From the NCBI GenBank assembly GCA_937997635.1, contig CALLFA010000024.1:1-57537 (forward strand): a stretch of DNA of 57,537 nt, in the 5' to 3' direction. The DNA is from an uncultured Saprospiraceae bacterium (GTDB lineage: Bacteria; Bacteroidota; Bacteroidia; Chitinophagales; Saprospiraceae). Under the pieces are notes generated by a model. The model was not told where the DNA came from. It saw only the letters and a program-made list of their open reading frames with translations, and made no database searches. Of this stretch, positions 9,701 through 17,951 are shown piece after piece (the stretch's first letter is position 1; each line of letters starts with the position of its first letter). Made by a program: the position numbers and the translations under genes.

Positions 9701-9998
9701 CAAGAAGCTCTCCTTCTGACATTGATATTGAAACATTGTTAAGACCGAAGATATTGACATCTTGGTCTGTAAAACCTGTGTAAGACACAGATAAAGACTG
9801 TGCATCGTTAGGAACTTCCAAAGAGAAGCTACCGTCGATGTCAGTGATGGTTCCTGTTGTCGTTCCACTAACAAGTACGTTAGCACCAATAAGTGCTTCA
9901 CCACTTGTGTCTGTAATGACACCAGTTACTGTTCTTTGTGCTATTGTGGCTCCAACAACAAAAATGAACATGAATAAAAGTAATGAGAGTTTTTTCAT
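6789..9998 (-). CDS. SusC/RagA-family TonB-linked outer membrane receptor
   Basis: A 1069-residue TonB-dependent transporter, the pore partner of the SusD lipoprotein. The signal peptide (MKKLSLLLFMFIFVVGATIAQ) is followed by a carboxypeptidase-regulatory-like domain (about 22-95, with GVITDTSGEALIGANVLVSG). Next come a TonB-box-like stretch ending in EIVVTGLG, the plug domain (about 110-230, with the SusC signatures RGKTTGVDI, IIIRGYSSITG and PLFVVDGVPLN) and a long 22-strand-type barrel ending in …RVGVNLALTF with terminal Phe. All parts are present, so it looks functional. It is the first gene of a three-gene operon. The 538 bp upstream carry no sigma/anti-sigma pair or hybrid sensor that would mark a specific control system. 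Confidence 0.97.
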   Translation of the reverse strand: MKKLSLLLFMFIFVVGATIAQRTVTGVITDTSGEALIGANVLVSGTTTGTITDIDGSFSLEVPNDAQSLSVSYTGFTDQDVNIFGLNNVSISMSEGELLDEIVVTGLGIKKEKKALGYGVSTISTEQIANRPESDVARVLRGKTTGVDITSTSGLAGSGTSIIIRGYSSITGSNQPLFVVDGVPLNTDVNTNENFVNGSSSASSRFLDLDPNNIAEISILKGLSATVLYGEQGRNGVVLVTTKTGDIDLDRDKGFEISVNQSVSSTSVANLPDYQNTFGNGFSGSFGWFFSNWGPAFDNLDPNFYGSSFRGVENGVVQLAHPYTTGRGFQSQHPSQTFDTYEYRPFESAENFFESGINTNTNINVSKTLGNGSSFKASYSYLDEEGFTPDLADGSSSNNYTKHNLSLGAGTELANGIRINGVFNYITSDRLAPPAAPGFGSGTFGGDAVSIFSDVLYTPRSIDVFGLPFQSELDGSQTYYRQTSQITHPLWTLNNTNQREGINRFIGSANVSYNFTDNISINTRFSADQYTQDNSSLINKGGEQRPDGSFTTVGYTNKITDLLATLNYDFDLNESLNLSGFVGANGRREIQKTDGVSSSQQFVFNLATHQNFIESNPFSFDSFENLLGVLGSVTLGYNNYLYVQLQARNDWTSTLEPENRSVFYPSLNVSFIPTDALPSLTDGGILNYLKIRAGIGTSAGYPDPFQTRTVLGTNTRTFTTAGGTIANTNFVSNRLGNPNLQNESHTEIELGIESRFWDNRFGVDLSLYRKESSDLIVDLDTDPAIGFTNTTINAAEVTNEGIELGLTLTPIAKAVQWDLALNFTANENTVNRIADGVDQVNIAGFTDLGNFAVEGEPFSVIQGSQFERVGGVPLVNGQGFYVESQDIGIIGDPNPDYNISYLSTLSFKGLSLFVNWNYTKGGDILSISAAQNLARGNTTDTEFDRFLPFILPGSFADGSANNIQIFAGDAFFEGFFGPREGQVFDGTNVRLREVSLSYKLPSSLLTNLPIGSASISLIGENLWFNAINFPSGINFDPEVLSVGVGNGRGIDFVTGPTAKRVGVNLALTF

Positions 9999-10536
9999 AC
10001 AATTTGGTTTAATTTCTTAAAAAACTATTCGCCAGTTCGCGAAGGTAATTAATTGTTATGCATTTTTAGTGAAGTTCTTCATAGATTTTTAACCATTCAA
10101 TCCGTAAGTCCTTCACCAATTTCAGCTTAAAAACAGCTTTTTCACCTTATTCGCTGCCTAATTGTTAGTATTATCTTAATATTTTAAGTCATTCTATTCT
10201 AAATATTAACCAATATTTACAATTGTTAAGATGATTGCCATGATTCCAAAATTGGACTTAATGACCGTAATACGACTCATTTTATTATGGGCTAATTGAA
10301 TGAAACTGACCGGTAATATAGCCTGATTGCGAATTTTCATCTCATAAAGACAGAAATGAGTGAAAAATCAGAACAACAGCGGAATGTGATCTATGGAAGA
10401 TTATAGTCTCAGCCTTCATCAAGAGTTAATAAGGGCTCGAGAGTACATTTGTTGCAAGTTACAAGCTCGCGACTGCACATTTTAACACAAGTTACAAGCT
10501 CGCGACTGAGTATGTTAACGTTATAGGCTAAGATAT
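9999..10536. other. 538-bp gene-free region upstream of the SusC gene
   Basis: No convincing coding frame. It contains the 5' leader and control region of the SusC operon, but I find no exact TAnnTTTG box on the minus strand. The visible features are a TTCGCGAA palindrome (10036-10043) close to the SusC start and a duplicated 21-bp word near the other end. Confidence 0.5.
10455..10508. repeat. 21-bp direct repeat, two copies 33 bp apart
   Basis: The word CAAGTTACAAGCTCGCGACTG occurs at 10455-10475 and again at 10488-10508, separated by 12 bp. It lies 29 bp beyond the stop codon of the metalloprotease-like gene. It is much more GC-rich than the surrounding sequence. I cannot tell whether it is a dispersed repeat or a binding site. 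Confidence 0.85.
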
Positions 10537-12996
10537 TTATCTAGCTACAACGACTTGTCTAGATGAGTTGCCTTCAGTGGAAGCAATTTGAACGATATAC
10601 GTGCCAGCTGGTAATCCCGCAGTATTGTACTGTCGTTGGAAACTTGACAATCCTTTGATGCGATCTTGAAAAATTAAGCGTCCGTCTGACGATAGAAAGT
10701 TCAATTGGCCCTCAATAGGTTCCTTAATATTGACATCAACAGAAACCAATTGGTCTGCGTTTGTTGGATTTGGGTAAATCTTAAATTCTTCTAACAATTC
10801 TTCTTCTAAGACTGAAGAAGATGTTTGTATTTCTAGGTTGTCAATCGCCCAGCCCCAACCAGTTTCAAACGGATCAGAAAAGAGTCTAAATCTAATGAAT
10901 ATCTCATCTCCAGCCTCAAAGTCTCCCGTTTGTGTCATGTCTATTCTTCTAGATCTGAATTGAGTCGGTCGTCCTGTATCCTCTCTATCATAAACGAATC
11001 TCCATACATTTTGATCATTAGAGTCATATGCATCTAATAATGCGGTCCAATTTTCATCACCTGGTTTCTGCGCTTCCACAACTACATAATCCCAAAATTG
11101 TGTATCACAATTTGCACCATCACAACTTGTCCCGTTCACACCAGGTTCTACGATTACTATTTCATCAAAAACAATTGTTGGGTCTGTATTGCTAATTTTT
11201 ATCAATTGAGAAAGCGTATATGTAAAATTCAGGGTATTGTTATTACCAGCGTTTTGATAAGGATGATCACTATGAATAGCTGGAGATTCAAAGCCATCAA
11301 CCTGAATGATGTCGAAACCAACACCGGAAAAATCAGCAGTTTCTACATCAAAATTATTAATGTATTGACCAACTGCACCTTCTAAGCCTTGGACTTCAAT
11401 GGTGTAAAACTCTTCTTCTAAAGGAAGTTGACCTTCATTTCTATTGATACTGTTGTCAAGTACGATGATCTTATACAACAATTCATCAGAACTTGAGAAA
11501 TCACCACTGATTGTTACTTCATAAAACTCTCCAAAATCATCTTGCGTAAGCACAAATTCTGTTGTATCTAATTGTCCATTTTGGCTAACTACGACAGACA
11601 ATGTTGATAGATCAACGCCAGTAAAAAAGTCTTGGAACTCGTTTATTTGTAAGGTAAACTGACGATCAGATTCCCTAATAGTTGTAACGGGAATATGACC
11701 TGATAATACAGGAGCTTCTGTATCTGGTCCCATAATAAATTGGTAGAATTGATCAGGGGCAGTTTTGGGTGTTGTTGCAATGGTACCATCAGGACCAACG
11801 ACTTCAAAATAATATTGAAATGTGGCAAATTCATTAGCTGCTGCAATCGAAAATAAATACTCATCCGATGCAGTATCGAAGGGAACTGCATCTGTATTGT
11901 CTTCAGTCTGGAAAGTATCCCGTGAAAAGTGAAAAATTATTTCTGTTGGAACAACATCTGAATCTGATCTGAATTTACCAGCTAGGTCAAAATCTACTGA
12001 TGCATCTTCGTTAAAGAATTCTTCAGGTTCATGAATGATATTTGTAGTTACCCATCCCATATCGGCCAACATGTCTGCCACAATTCCAGGTTCATAATTA
12101 ATGTCCCCGCGATTTATGTTAGGTGACATTAAACGACTTGGGGTATTACGGTACGTGCCAAGATCCAAATGTGCTATACTTGATCCAGGAGAATATATAC
12201 TTGGTGCATGTATAATCGCATCAGGTTCTGTTAGTCGAGGGCTTCTGAAACGAACTCTATTGCTTGTCAACTGATCTCCCAATTCGACTGAATTATTTGG
12301 AAAATCTTCCAGCAAACTATTGCCTTCAATATCTTGTAAGAACATCCCATAAATATCTTGCTGAAGGAAACCAACTCCTGAATCATCAACAAATGCTCCA
12401 GTAATGAAACCTAGTCCATGTATGACTTCATGCAGTAAAACTGTCGCAAGGTCAGATCTAGTACCAATATTCGGATCATTTGGCTCGATACTGAAATTTG
12501 CAGCATCATTACTATTTATTCTTATTATAATGTCTGGATCACCTACTCGATTTAGATCTCTCTCAGCTAGTTTTTCTGCAAGAGATATGGGATATACAGT
12601 ATTTAAGAATTCAGCACCCGGAAAATTGACAGCAAAAGAACCAGGTCGTGCGTCCGCTAAAGTTACCCCTCCACCATCAGATGTGCCTAGGTCAGTATAT
12701 TGTATACTTACATAAATTGGTATTTCTGATGATATAATTTGAGTTAGTAGATCAAAAACAAATTCGACAGTTGATCTAAAATTAGTAGGAACATTGATAT
12801 ACTCAGGAATAAATTCTGCTGTCGCAATACCTTTTTGGGGAACAAACGGAATTGTATTATGTGGAGCATGTGATTTGTGGTTTGAAGATGGACACGAAAT
12901 AATATCGGCCTCCGTCGACTCCCACATGCGAAATTGCTGTGCTGAGAGTTGGGTAAAAAGAAACAAAAGAACACAAACATGGAAAATTCGACTCAT
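10537..12996 (-). CDS. secreted HExxH metalloprotease-like protein with T9SS sorting domain
   Basis: An 819-residue exported protein. The signal peptide MSRIFHVCVLLFLFTQLSAQ leads to a segment with the zinc-protease signature LLHEVIHGLGF near residue 190. A later LMSPNINRGD motif before a 'VADMLADMGW' helix resembles the methionine turn of metzincin-like proteases. The middle region is made of Ig/fibronectin-like beta domains and a jelly-roll-like segment (GWGWAIDNLEIQ). The C-terminus is a clear type A sorting domain: FKIYPNPT, FLSSDGRLIFQD, LPAGTYIVQI. Known biology: such domains direct export by the type IX system and anchoring to surface lipopolysaccharide. Peptidase activity is inferred from the HExxH motif; the third zinc ligand is not certain. 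It is a monocistronic-looking gene. Confidence 0.87.
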   Translation of the reverse strand: MSRIFHVCVLLFLFTQLSAQQFRMWESTEADIISCPSSNHKSHAPHNTIPFVPQKGIATAEFIPEYINVPTNFRSTVEFVFDLLTQIISSEIPIYVSIQYTDLGTSDGGGVTLADARPGSFAVNFPGAEFLNTVYPISLAEKLAERDLNRVGDPDIIIRINSNDAANFSIEPNDPNIGTRSDLATVLLHEVIHGLGFITGAFVDDSGVGFLQQDIYGMFLQDIEGNSLLEDFPNNSVELGDQLTSNRVRFRSPRLTEPDAIIHAPSIYSPGSSIAHLDLGTYRNTPSRLMSPNINRGDINYEPGIVADMLADMGWVTTNIIHEPEEFFNEDASVDFDLAGKFRSDSDVVPTEIIFHFSRDTFQTEDNTDAVPFDTASDEYLFSIAAANEFATFQYYFEVVGPDGTIATTPKTAPDQFYQFIMGPDTEAPVLSGHIPVTTIRESDRQFTLQINEFQDFFTGVDLSTLSVVVSQNGQLDTTEFVLTQDDFGEFYEVTISGDFSSSDELLYKIIVLDNSINRNEGQLPLEEEFYTIEVQGLEGAVGQYINNFDVETADFSGVGFDIIQVDGFESPAIHSDHPYQNAGNNNTLNFTYTLSQLIKISNTDPTIVFDEIVIVEPGVNGTSCDGANCDTQFWDYVVVEAQKPGDENWTALLDAYDSNDQNVWRFVYDREDTGRPTQFRSRRIDMTQTGDFEAGDEIFIRFRLFSDPFETGWGWAIDNLEIQTSSSVLEEELLEEFKIYPNPTNADQLVSVDVNIKEPIEGQLNFLSSDGRLIFQDRIKGLSSFQRQYNTAGLPAGTYIVQIASTEGNSSRQVVVAR

Positions 12997-13072
12997 GACA
13001 ACTGAATTTGTGATTTATTAACTCAAAAGTGCCACAGATTGTTTGAAAATGCTAAGTCAAACTATGCAAAGG

Positions 13073-13786
13073 TTATGTTAAGAGTCTCTTGTACAACTGG
13101 ATCGTATTCTTTATACCGTAATACAAAGCGTCGGAAATCAACGCATGGCCTATAGATACTTCTGCTAATCCACTGATGGAAGATGCATAAAACTTGAGGT
13201 TATTGAGATTCAAATCATGGCCTGCATTAATGTCTAAACCTATCTCATTCGCTTTTTTTGCTGCTTCAATATGAGGTGTGATCGCAGCTGTTGAATCTTG
13301 AATATACTGTCTAGCAAATGTACCAGTATAGAATTCAATTCTATCCGTACCAGTGTCTTTTGCATAATTGACCATGTCGACATCAGGATTCAAAAAAAGG
13401 CTCACACGAATTCCTTTTGATTGTAGTCTGTTGACTATTTCCTGTAGAAATGCTGCATTTTCTTTTGTATTCCAGCCTTCGTTGGATGTCAATACCCCTG
13501 GTGGATCTGGTACAAGTGTACACTGATGTGGAATGGTCTTCTCGACCAAAGACAAAAATCTTTCATTTGGATATCCTTCGATGTTGAGTTCTGTTTGGAC
13601 AACATCTTTCAATTTTGGTAGATCATTGTATCGAACATGCCGTTCATCTGGTCTTGGATGAACAGTTATCCCATCTGCACCAAATTCTTCACAATCAACT
13701 GCAAATTGAACAAGATCAGGAAGGTTTTCACCCCGTGCATTACGTATTAATGCGACCTTATTTATGTTAACACTAAGTTTTGTCAT
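13073..13786 (-). CDS. pdxJ: pyridoxine 5'-phosphate synthase PdxJ
   Basis: A 237-residue TIM-barrel enzyme that condenses 1-deoxyxylulose 5-phosphate with 3-amino-2-oxopropyl phosphate to make pyridoxine 5'-phosphate in the DXP-dependent vitamin B6 pathway. Family signatures are clear: LSVNINKVALIRNARG at the start, GADGITVHPRPDERHVR, the barrel segment TLVPDPPGVLTSNEGW, and AGHDLNLNNL near the phosphate-binding end. Length is normal. Its start codon overlaps the stop of the preceding 1097-residue FG-GAP lipoprotein gene by four bases (ATGA), so its translation is probably coupled to that gene; the pairing has no obvious functional logic. Confidence 0.97.
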   Translation of the reverse strand: MTKLSVNINKVALIRNARGENLPDLVQFAVDCEEFGADGITVHPRPDERHVRYNDLPKLKDVVQTELNIEGYPNERFLSLVEKTIPHQCTLVPDPPGVLTSNEGWNTKENAAFLQEIVNRLQSKGIRVSLFLNPDVDMVNYAKDTGTDRIEFYTGTFARQYIQDSTAAITPHIEAAKKANEIGLDINAGHDLNLNNLKFYASSISGLAEVSIGHALISDALYYGIKNTIQLYKRLLT

Positions 13787-16700
13787 TGTTTACATTTTAC
13801 GAGTTGCAAAAGTTCTTGATTTTTGCCTGCAAGCAAATAAGTATCTTTAGAATCCAAGCTTATACAAACCAGAGATTTAACATCACCAGTAAGACTTAAT
13901 CCTGATTCTTTTAATTTCATAGTCTTATAAAAACCATTGCCATCAGCGATCAATACAAGTCCACTTCCACTATCTAATCTAGGCGTTTCTACTTCGGTTT
14001 GATAAATGTTTCCTGCAACAATAACATCTTCTATATCGTCTTGGTTAACATCCATTTTTATGGAAGCCAAAATTGGGAATTCTTGCGCCTCTACTGGCAA
14101 TGGTTTTATTTCAAATCCATCAGATTTATTTAACAGCAATATTGATTTAAAATCCCTTACTTCCTTTTCATATGCATCATTAATTTTAGACCCATAAATG
14201 TCAATTAATGTAGCATTTGCAAAGCCCTCATAACTGGGATATTTTTCCTTAATAAAAGGCATTTGTTGCGATGAACATTCTTTACCCCTGAGTGGTACGT
14301 ATTCATCCTTATATTGATTACTTAATACAACATCATGTGAGCCATTTTCATCAAAATCTGATGCAAATATTTTAAACGGCTTTTCGGGTGTTGCTTTATA
14401 TTTAGAATTTAATCCCAAATTACCAATAATATAATCAGGTCTACCATCACGATCAACATCAGTTTCCAAAATGGAATACCACCATCCTGTATTATCCAAT
14501 AGATCATTTTGCAATTCTAACCTACCATTTTTATTTTCGAATAAACCGATTCCTGACCATTCACCAACAGCAATAATATCTTGATCGCCATCGCCATCAA
14601 AATCAGTTGCTATGGCATCATTCATAATTCCAAAATCATCACAGCCTTCACAAAAATCAGAGGTCTTTACTTTTAAAAAATGATCATCCCAAGAATAAAT
14701 AACAGCAGATGCATGTACAGGGTATTGTTGAGGTAAAATTCTATTTGCAACAAATATTTCTGTATTGCCATCACCATTAATATCCACAGCTACTGCTTTA
14801 GACGTATGCACATCAGAATGTTCTAATTCTGGCTGTACACTCCTCGTAAAATTACCTGCACCATCGTTTATATAAAGTCTGTTTTGGTAATGGCCTTTTC
14901 CTTGCTCAAATGCGTTTCCGCCTGAAGCAACAAATAAATCTTCATCCCCATCTTTATCAATATCCATCACACTTATATGTGCATCCTCATAAATCTCGTC
15001 TTTAAGAAATGCCGAAATTTCTTTTTTCCTAAATGTAGATTCTCCTTGAACAAATAAGCTTGAGGAATAACCAGAAGCACCGCCAACGATGACATCATCT
15101 TTTCCATCATTATTTGCATCAAAAACAGTCAATTGAGGGCCGAGTGTTGATTGACGCATCGGCAATAAAATCTCTTTTTCAAAATCATCAAATGAATTTT
15201 CGCGATGAAAATAATTCAATCCAAGCGTCGCATTAGATTCTGCTGTAAATACCGGAATAATTTCATCGTCTTGAATAACATTTCCGTTCTTTTTTTCAAT
15301 GACTATTGTTTGATTAATTGGCACATTGGTCATCGTTTGTATAGTTCCATCAGTCCACTCTATTTTCAGACTTTTAATGCCTGTTACTTCACCGAGGCCT
15401 AAAATTATATCTGGGGTGACGGAACTTCTGTATCCTCTGATTCTTTTTGATTCTCCTGTAAATGTTTTTCCAGAATTTGTAACTGCAATAGCTCTGGCAA
15501 AACTTGTTTCTTGATCCCTATTAAATTTTAATTTTAAAAAATTATTACCTAGTTGTACAGCATTGTTTTCGTACAACATGACTTGCTGATCAATATTATT
15601 AATGATTAAATCTAAATCCCCATCATTATCCAGATCTGCATGAGCTGCACCATTGGAAAAACTAGGTGAATTAAAGCCCCATTCTTCTGTCACATTCTGC
15701 AATTGGAGGCCTCCTTTATTTGCGTGCATTAAATTGGGTAATTTCCCTTCAGGGATTGCAGCATATAATTCTTTCTTTATATCTAGTGGCACTCGTCCGT
15801 TGTATTTTTGTTTCGCCTCAACAACTTTTAATTTAAAGTCATTATCCAAGCCATATTTTCGATATCCATTTGTAATAAAAACATCTTTATTTCCATCTAA
15901 ATCATAGTCCTGAATCAACACTGCCCATGACCAATCTGACTTAGCCAATCCGGCTAACTGTGATAAATTTTTAAAGGTGTTATCTCCTTTATTTACAAGC
16001 AAAGAATTAAACATGTATTGATGATGAAAGCGCAATTGATTGACTAGCATATCAAATTGCTTTGTGTCCATCGAAGCCATTAATGTTTTAGAGCGGATAT
16101 GATCATTGGCAGCCATATCTAAAACAAAGATATCGTTGTATCCATCTTGGTCAATATCCTCAACATCAACTCCCATTCCAAACATAGAAATCTGTTGTGT
16201 TCGTTGTTTGATCTCATCCTTAAATGTACCATCACCTTGATTGATGTACATGGCATCAGGCAGATAATAATCATTGGCAACGTAGATATCGAGATGCGAA
16301 TCCCCATTAATGTCAGCAACTGCCAATCCTAAGCCAAAACTCGGCTTGGTTATGCCAGATTCTATACCAACATCGGTAAACTTACCCCCGTCATTTCTAT
16401 ACAATCTACTGAGGCTCATCCGACTATCGTGTGCATTACTTGCCAATCGCCGAAGAAATGCTACCGGATCATACCCATAGAGAATTGATTCATTCATGAC
16501 AAAGCAATCCAGGTCACCATCCTTATCCATGTCGAAAAATGCAGATTGTGTCGATATCCCTACATCTGAAAGACCAAACTCAGCTGCTTTTTCTGAAAAT
16601 GTCAAATCTCCATTATTCATAAACAACAGGTTATTTCTCTCCGATTCTACATTTGGACCTCCTTGAGAAATGTAGATGTCCATAAAACCATCAGCATTGA

Positions 16701-17076
16701 CATCAGCAATGGAGACACCATTGGACCAGTGTTTTCCTTGATTTATACCAGATTCATCAGAAATATCTTCAAAAACCAGTTCTCCCTTATTGAGAAAAAG
16801 CTTGTTGGGCACCATATTGCCTGTCAGAATCACATCTTCCAAACCATCATTGTTGATGTCTACGATACCAACGCCTGCCCCATTATAGAAATAATCAAAA
16901 TCCAAAAGGTTGAACTTCGTCGATAAATCTACAGTCAGATCATTGGAAAACTGTAGCCCTGACAATTCACTTGGCACCTCAGAGAACATTTGAGCTGAAG
17001 ATGAGTTATCTAATTTGTTGGCTCCACATGACCAAAACAAACAAACAATTGTTATAAAACTTAACCTGCGTGTCAT
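13783..17076 (-). CDS. large FG-GAP/ASPIC-UnbV lipoprotein
   Basis: A 1097-residue lipoprotein (leader MTRRLSFITIVCLFWSCGAN, lipobox Cys17). It has many FG-GAP/VCBS Ca-binding blades in two sets: before the middle (for example DINNDGLED, DVNADGFMD, DMDKDGDLD, DINGDSHLD, DIDQDGYND, DYDLDGNKD) and after it (DANNDGKDD, DIDKDGDED, DINGDGNTE, DFDGDGDQD, DVDRDGRPD). An ASPIC/UnbV domain (GYRSSVTPDIILGLGEVTGI…IEWTDG) separates them. This is the RNA-binding-like or CRTAC1-like family that is expanded in Bacteroidota and often sits near SusCD genes. There is no C-terminal sorting domain, so it is probably held by its lipid anchor. It is followed by pdxJ with a four-base overlap. Function is unknown. 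Confidence 0.9.
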   Translation of the reverse strand: MTRRLSFITIVCLFWSCGANKLDNSSSAQMFSEVPSELSGLQFSNDLTVDLSTKFNLLDFDYFYNGAGVGIVDINNDGLEDVILTGNMVPNKLFLNKGELVFEDISDESGINQGKHWSNGVSIADVNADGFMDIYISQGGPNVESERNNLLFMNNGDLTFSEKAAEFGLSDVGISTQSAFFDMDKDGDLDCFVMNESILYGYDPVAFLRRLASNAHDSRMSLSRLYRNDGGKFTDVGIESGITKPSFGLGLAVADINGDSHLDIYVANDYYLPDAMYINQGDGTFKDEIKQRTQQISMFGMGVDVEDIDQDGYNDIFVLDMAANDHIRSKTLMASMDTKQFDMLVNQLRFHHQYMFNSLLVNKGDNTFKNLSQLAGLAKSDWSWAVLIQDYDLDGNKDVFITNGYRKYGLDNDFKLKVVEAKQKYNGRVPLDIKKELYAAIPEGKLPNLMHANKGGLQLQNVTEEWGFNSPSFSNGAAHADLDNDGDLDLIINNIDQQVMLYENNAVQLGNNFLKLKFNRDQETSFARAIAVTNSGKTFTGESKRIRGYRSSVTPDIILGLGEVTGIKSLKIEWTDGTIQTMTNVPINQTIVIEKKNGNVIQDDEIIPVFTAESNATLGLNYFHRENSFDDFEKEILLPMRQSTLGPQLTVFDANNDGKDDVIVGGASGYSSSLFVQGESTFRKKEISAFLKDEIYEDAHISVMDIDKDGDEDLFVASGGNAFEQGKGHYQNRLYINDGAGNFTRSVQPELEHSDVHTSKAVAVDINGDGNTEIFVANRILPQQYPVHASAVIYSWDDHFLKVKTSDFCEGCDDFGIMNDAIATDFDGDGDQDIIAVGEWSGIGLFENKNGRLELQNDLLDNTGWWYSILETDVDRDGRPDYIIGNLGLNSKYKATPEKPFKIFASDFDENGSHDVVLSNQYKDEYVPLRGKECSSQQMPFIKEKYPSYEGFANATLIDIYGSKINDAYEKEVRDFKSILLLNKSDGFEIKPLPVEAQEFPILASIKMDVNQDDIEDVIVAGNIYQTEVETPRLDSGSGLVLIADGNGFYKTMKLKESGLSLTGDVKSLVCISLDSKDTYLLAGKNQELLQLVKCKQ

Positions 17077-17077
17077 A

Positions 17078-17095
17078 TATATTTGTACAAAATTA
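17078..17095. promoter_or_regulatory. divergent intergenic region with candidate -7 boxes in both directions
   Basis: The 53 bp between the FG-GAP lipoprotein gene (minus) and cdsA (plus) hold TATATTTG on the plus strand (17078-17085) and TAATTTTG on the minus strand (17095 to 17088). Both match TAnnTTTG. Neither has a clear TTG at the right -33 distance, and the minus-strand box would leave only a few bases of leader, so the match may be chance in A+T-rich DNA. Confidence 0.3.
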
Positions 17096-17129
17096 ACCTT
17101 TCCTGCCTAATCTACATACCTTGCATCTT

Positions 17130-17951
17130 ATGGATAAAAATCTGAGACAACGGCTAATTTCCGGAGTCATTATGGCAGCACTTTTTTTATCGCTTTTACT
17201 GTATTCTTCAGCAACTGCTCAGGGACTTTTCATCATCATCATGTTAGCCATGATATATGAATACTGTGCCATCACATTAGCTGGTGTTTCAGGTGCTTTC
17301 ACTTATGTATTTTCATCCATTTTAGGATCTATAGCCTTGGTAATATTAGGTACTTATCGATATGGAAACGATTCATTGATTGATTTAGTGAATGTTATTT
17401 CTGTAATCTATATGCTAATTTTAATTGTAATCTTACTGATTCAGAAGAAAACGGCCCAAAATAGATTTATCATCATTCAGGCGCTCTTATACATTTGCTT
17501 ACCAAGTATGGTTCTCATTTACTGGATAAAAGAAACAGATGATTATAAAATGATATTGTTCTCTGTTTTTGCGATGATTTGGATCAGTGATATTGCCGCT
17601 TACTTTACTGGAAAACAATTTGGCAAACGTAAACTTTTCGAGCAAATATCTCCAAATAAGACTTGGGCTGGATTTATCGGAGCAGGTGTATTTACTTTGT
17701 TAGCTAGTTATGGCGCTTTTCAGTTTGTTGGAATCTATTCGATGGTCTCTTGGTTAATTATTGGCCTTATCGTGTGGATAAGTGGTAGTTTTGGAGATTT
17801 GGTGGAGTCTGCTTTAAAGAGGCATTATCAAATCAAAGATTCTGGCACTTTGCTGGTGGGTCATGGCGGGTTTTTAGATAGGCTCGATAGTTTTATTTTC
17901 GTGATTCCATTTGTTCTATTGTTTATAAATATGTTTCTAGATGCTTCATAA
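17130..17951 (+). CDS. cdsA: phosphatidate cytidylyltransferase CdsA
   Basis: An integral membrane enzyme of about 273 residues that makes CDP-diacylglycerol from phosphatidic acid and CTP, the entry step to phosphatidylserine and phosphatidylethanolamine. It has about eight hydrophobic segments. The C-terminal CDP-diglyceride synthetase signature is complete: SALKRHYQIKDSGTLLVGHG, then GFLDRLDS. An in-frame TTG at 17121 lies three codons upstream; the ATG at 17130 (MDKNLRQRLISG) is the more likely start. The last 11 bases overlap psd, the enzyme two steps further along the same pathway, so the two form an operon. Confidence 0.96.
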   Translation: MDKNLRQRLISGVIMAALFLSLLLYSSATAQGLFIIIMLAMIYEYCAITLAGVSGAFTYVFSSILGSIALVILGTYRYGNDSLIDLVNVISVIYMLILIVILLIQKKTAQNRFIIIQALLYICLPSMVLIYWIKETDDYKMILFSVFAMIWISDIAAYFTGKQFGKRKLFEQISPNKTWAGFIGAGVFTLLASYGAFQFVGIYSMVSWLIIGLIVWISGSFGDLVESALKRHYQIKDSGTLLVGHGGFLDRLDSFIFVIPFVLLFINMFLDAS

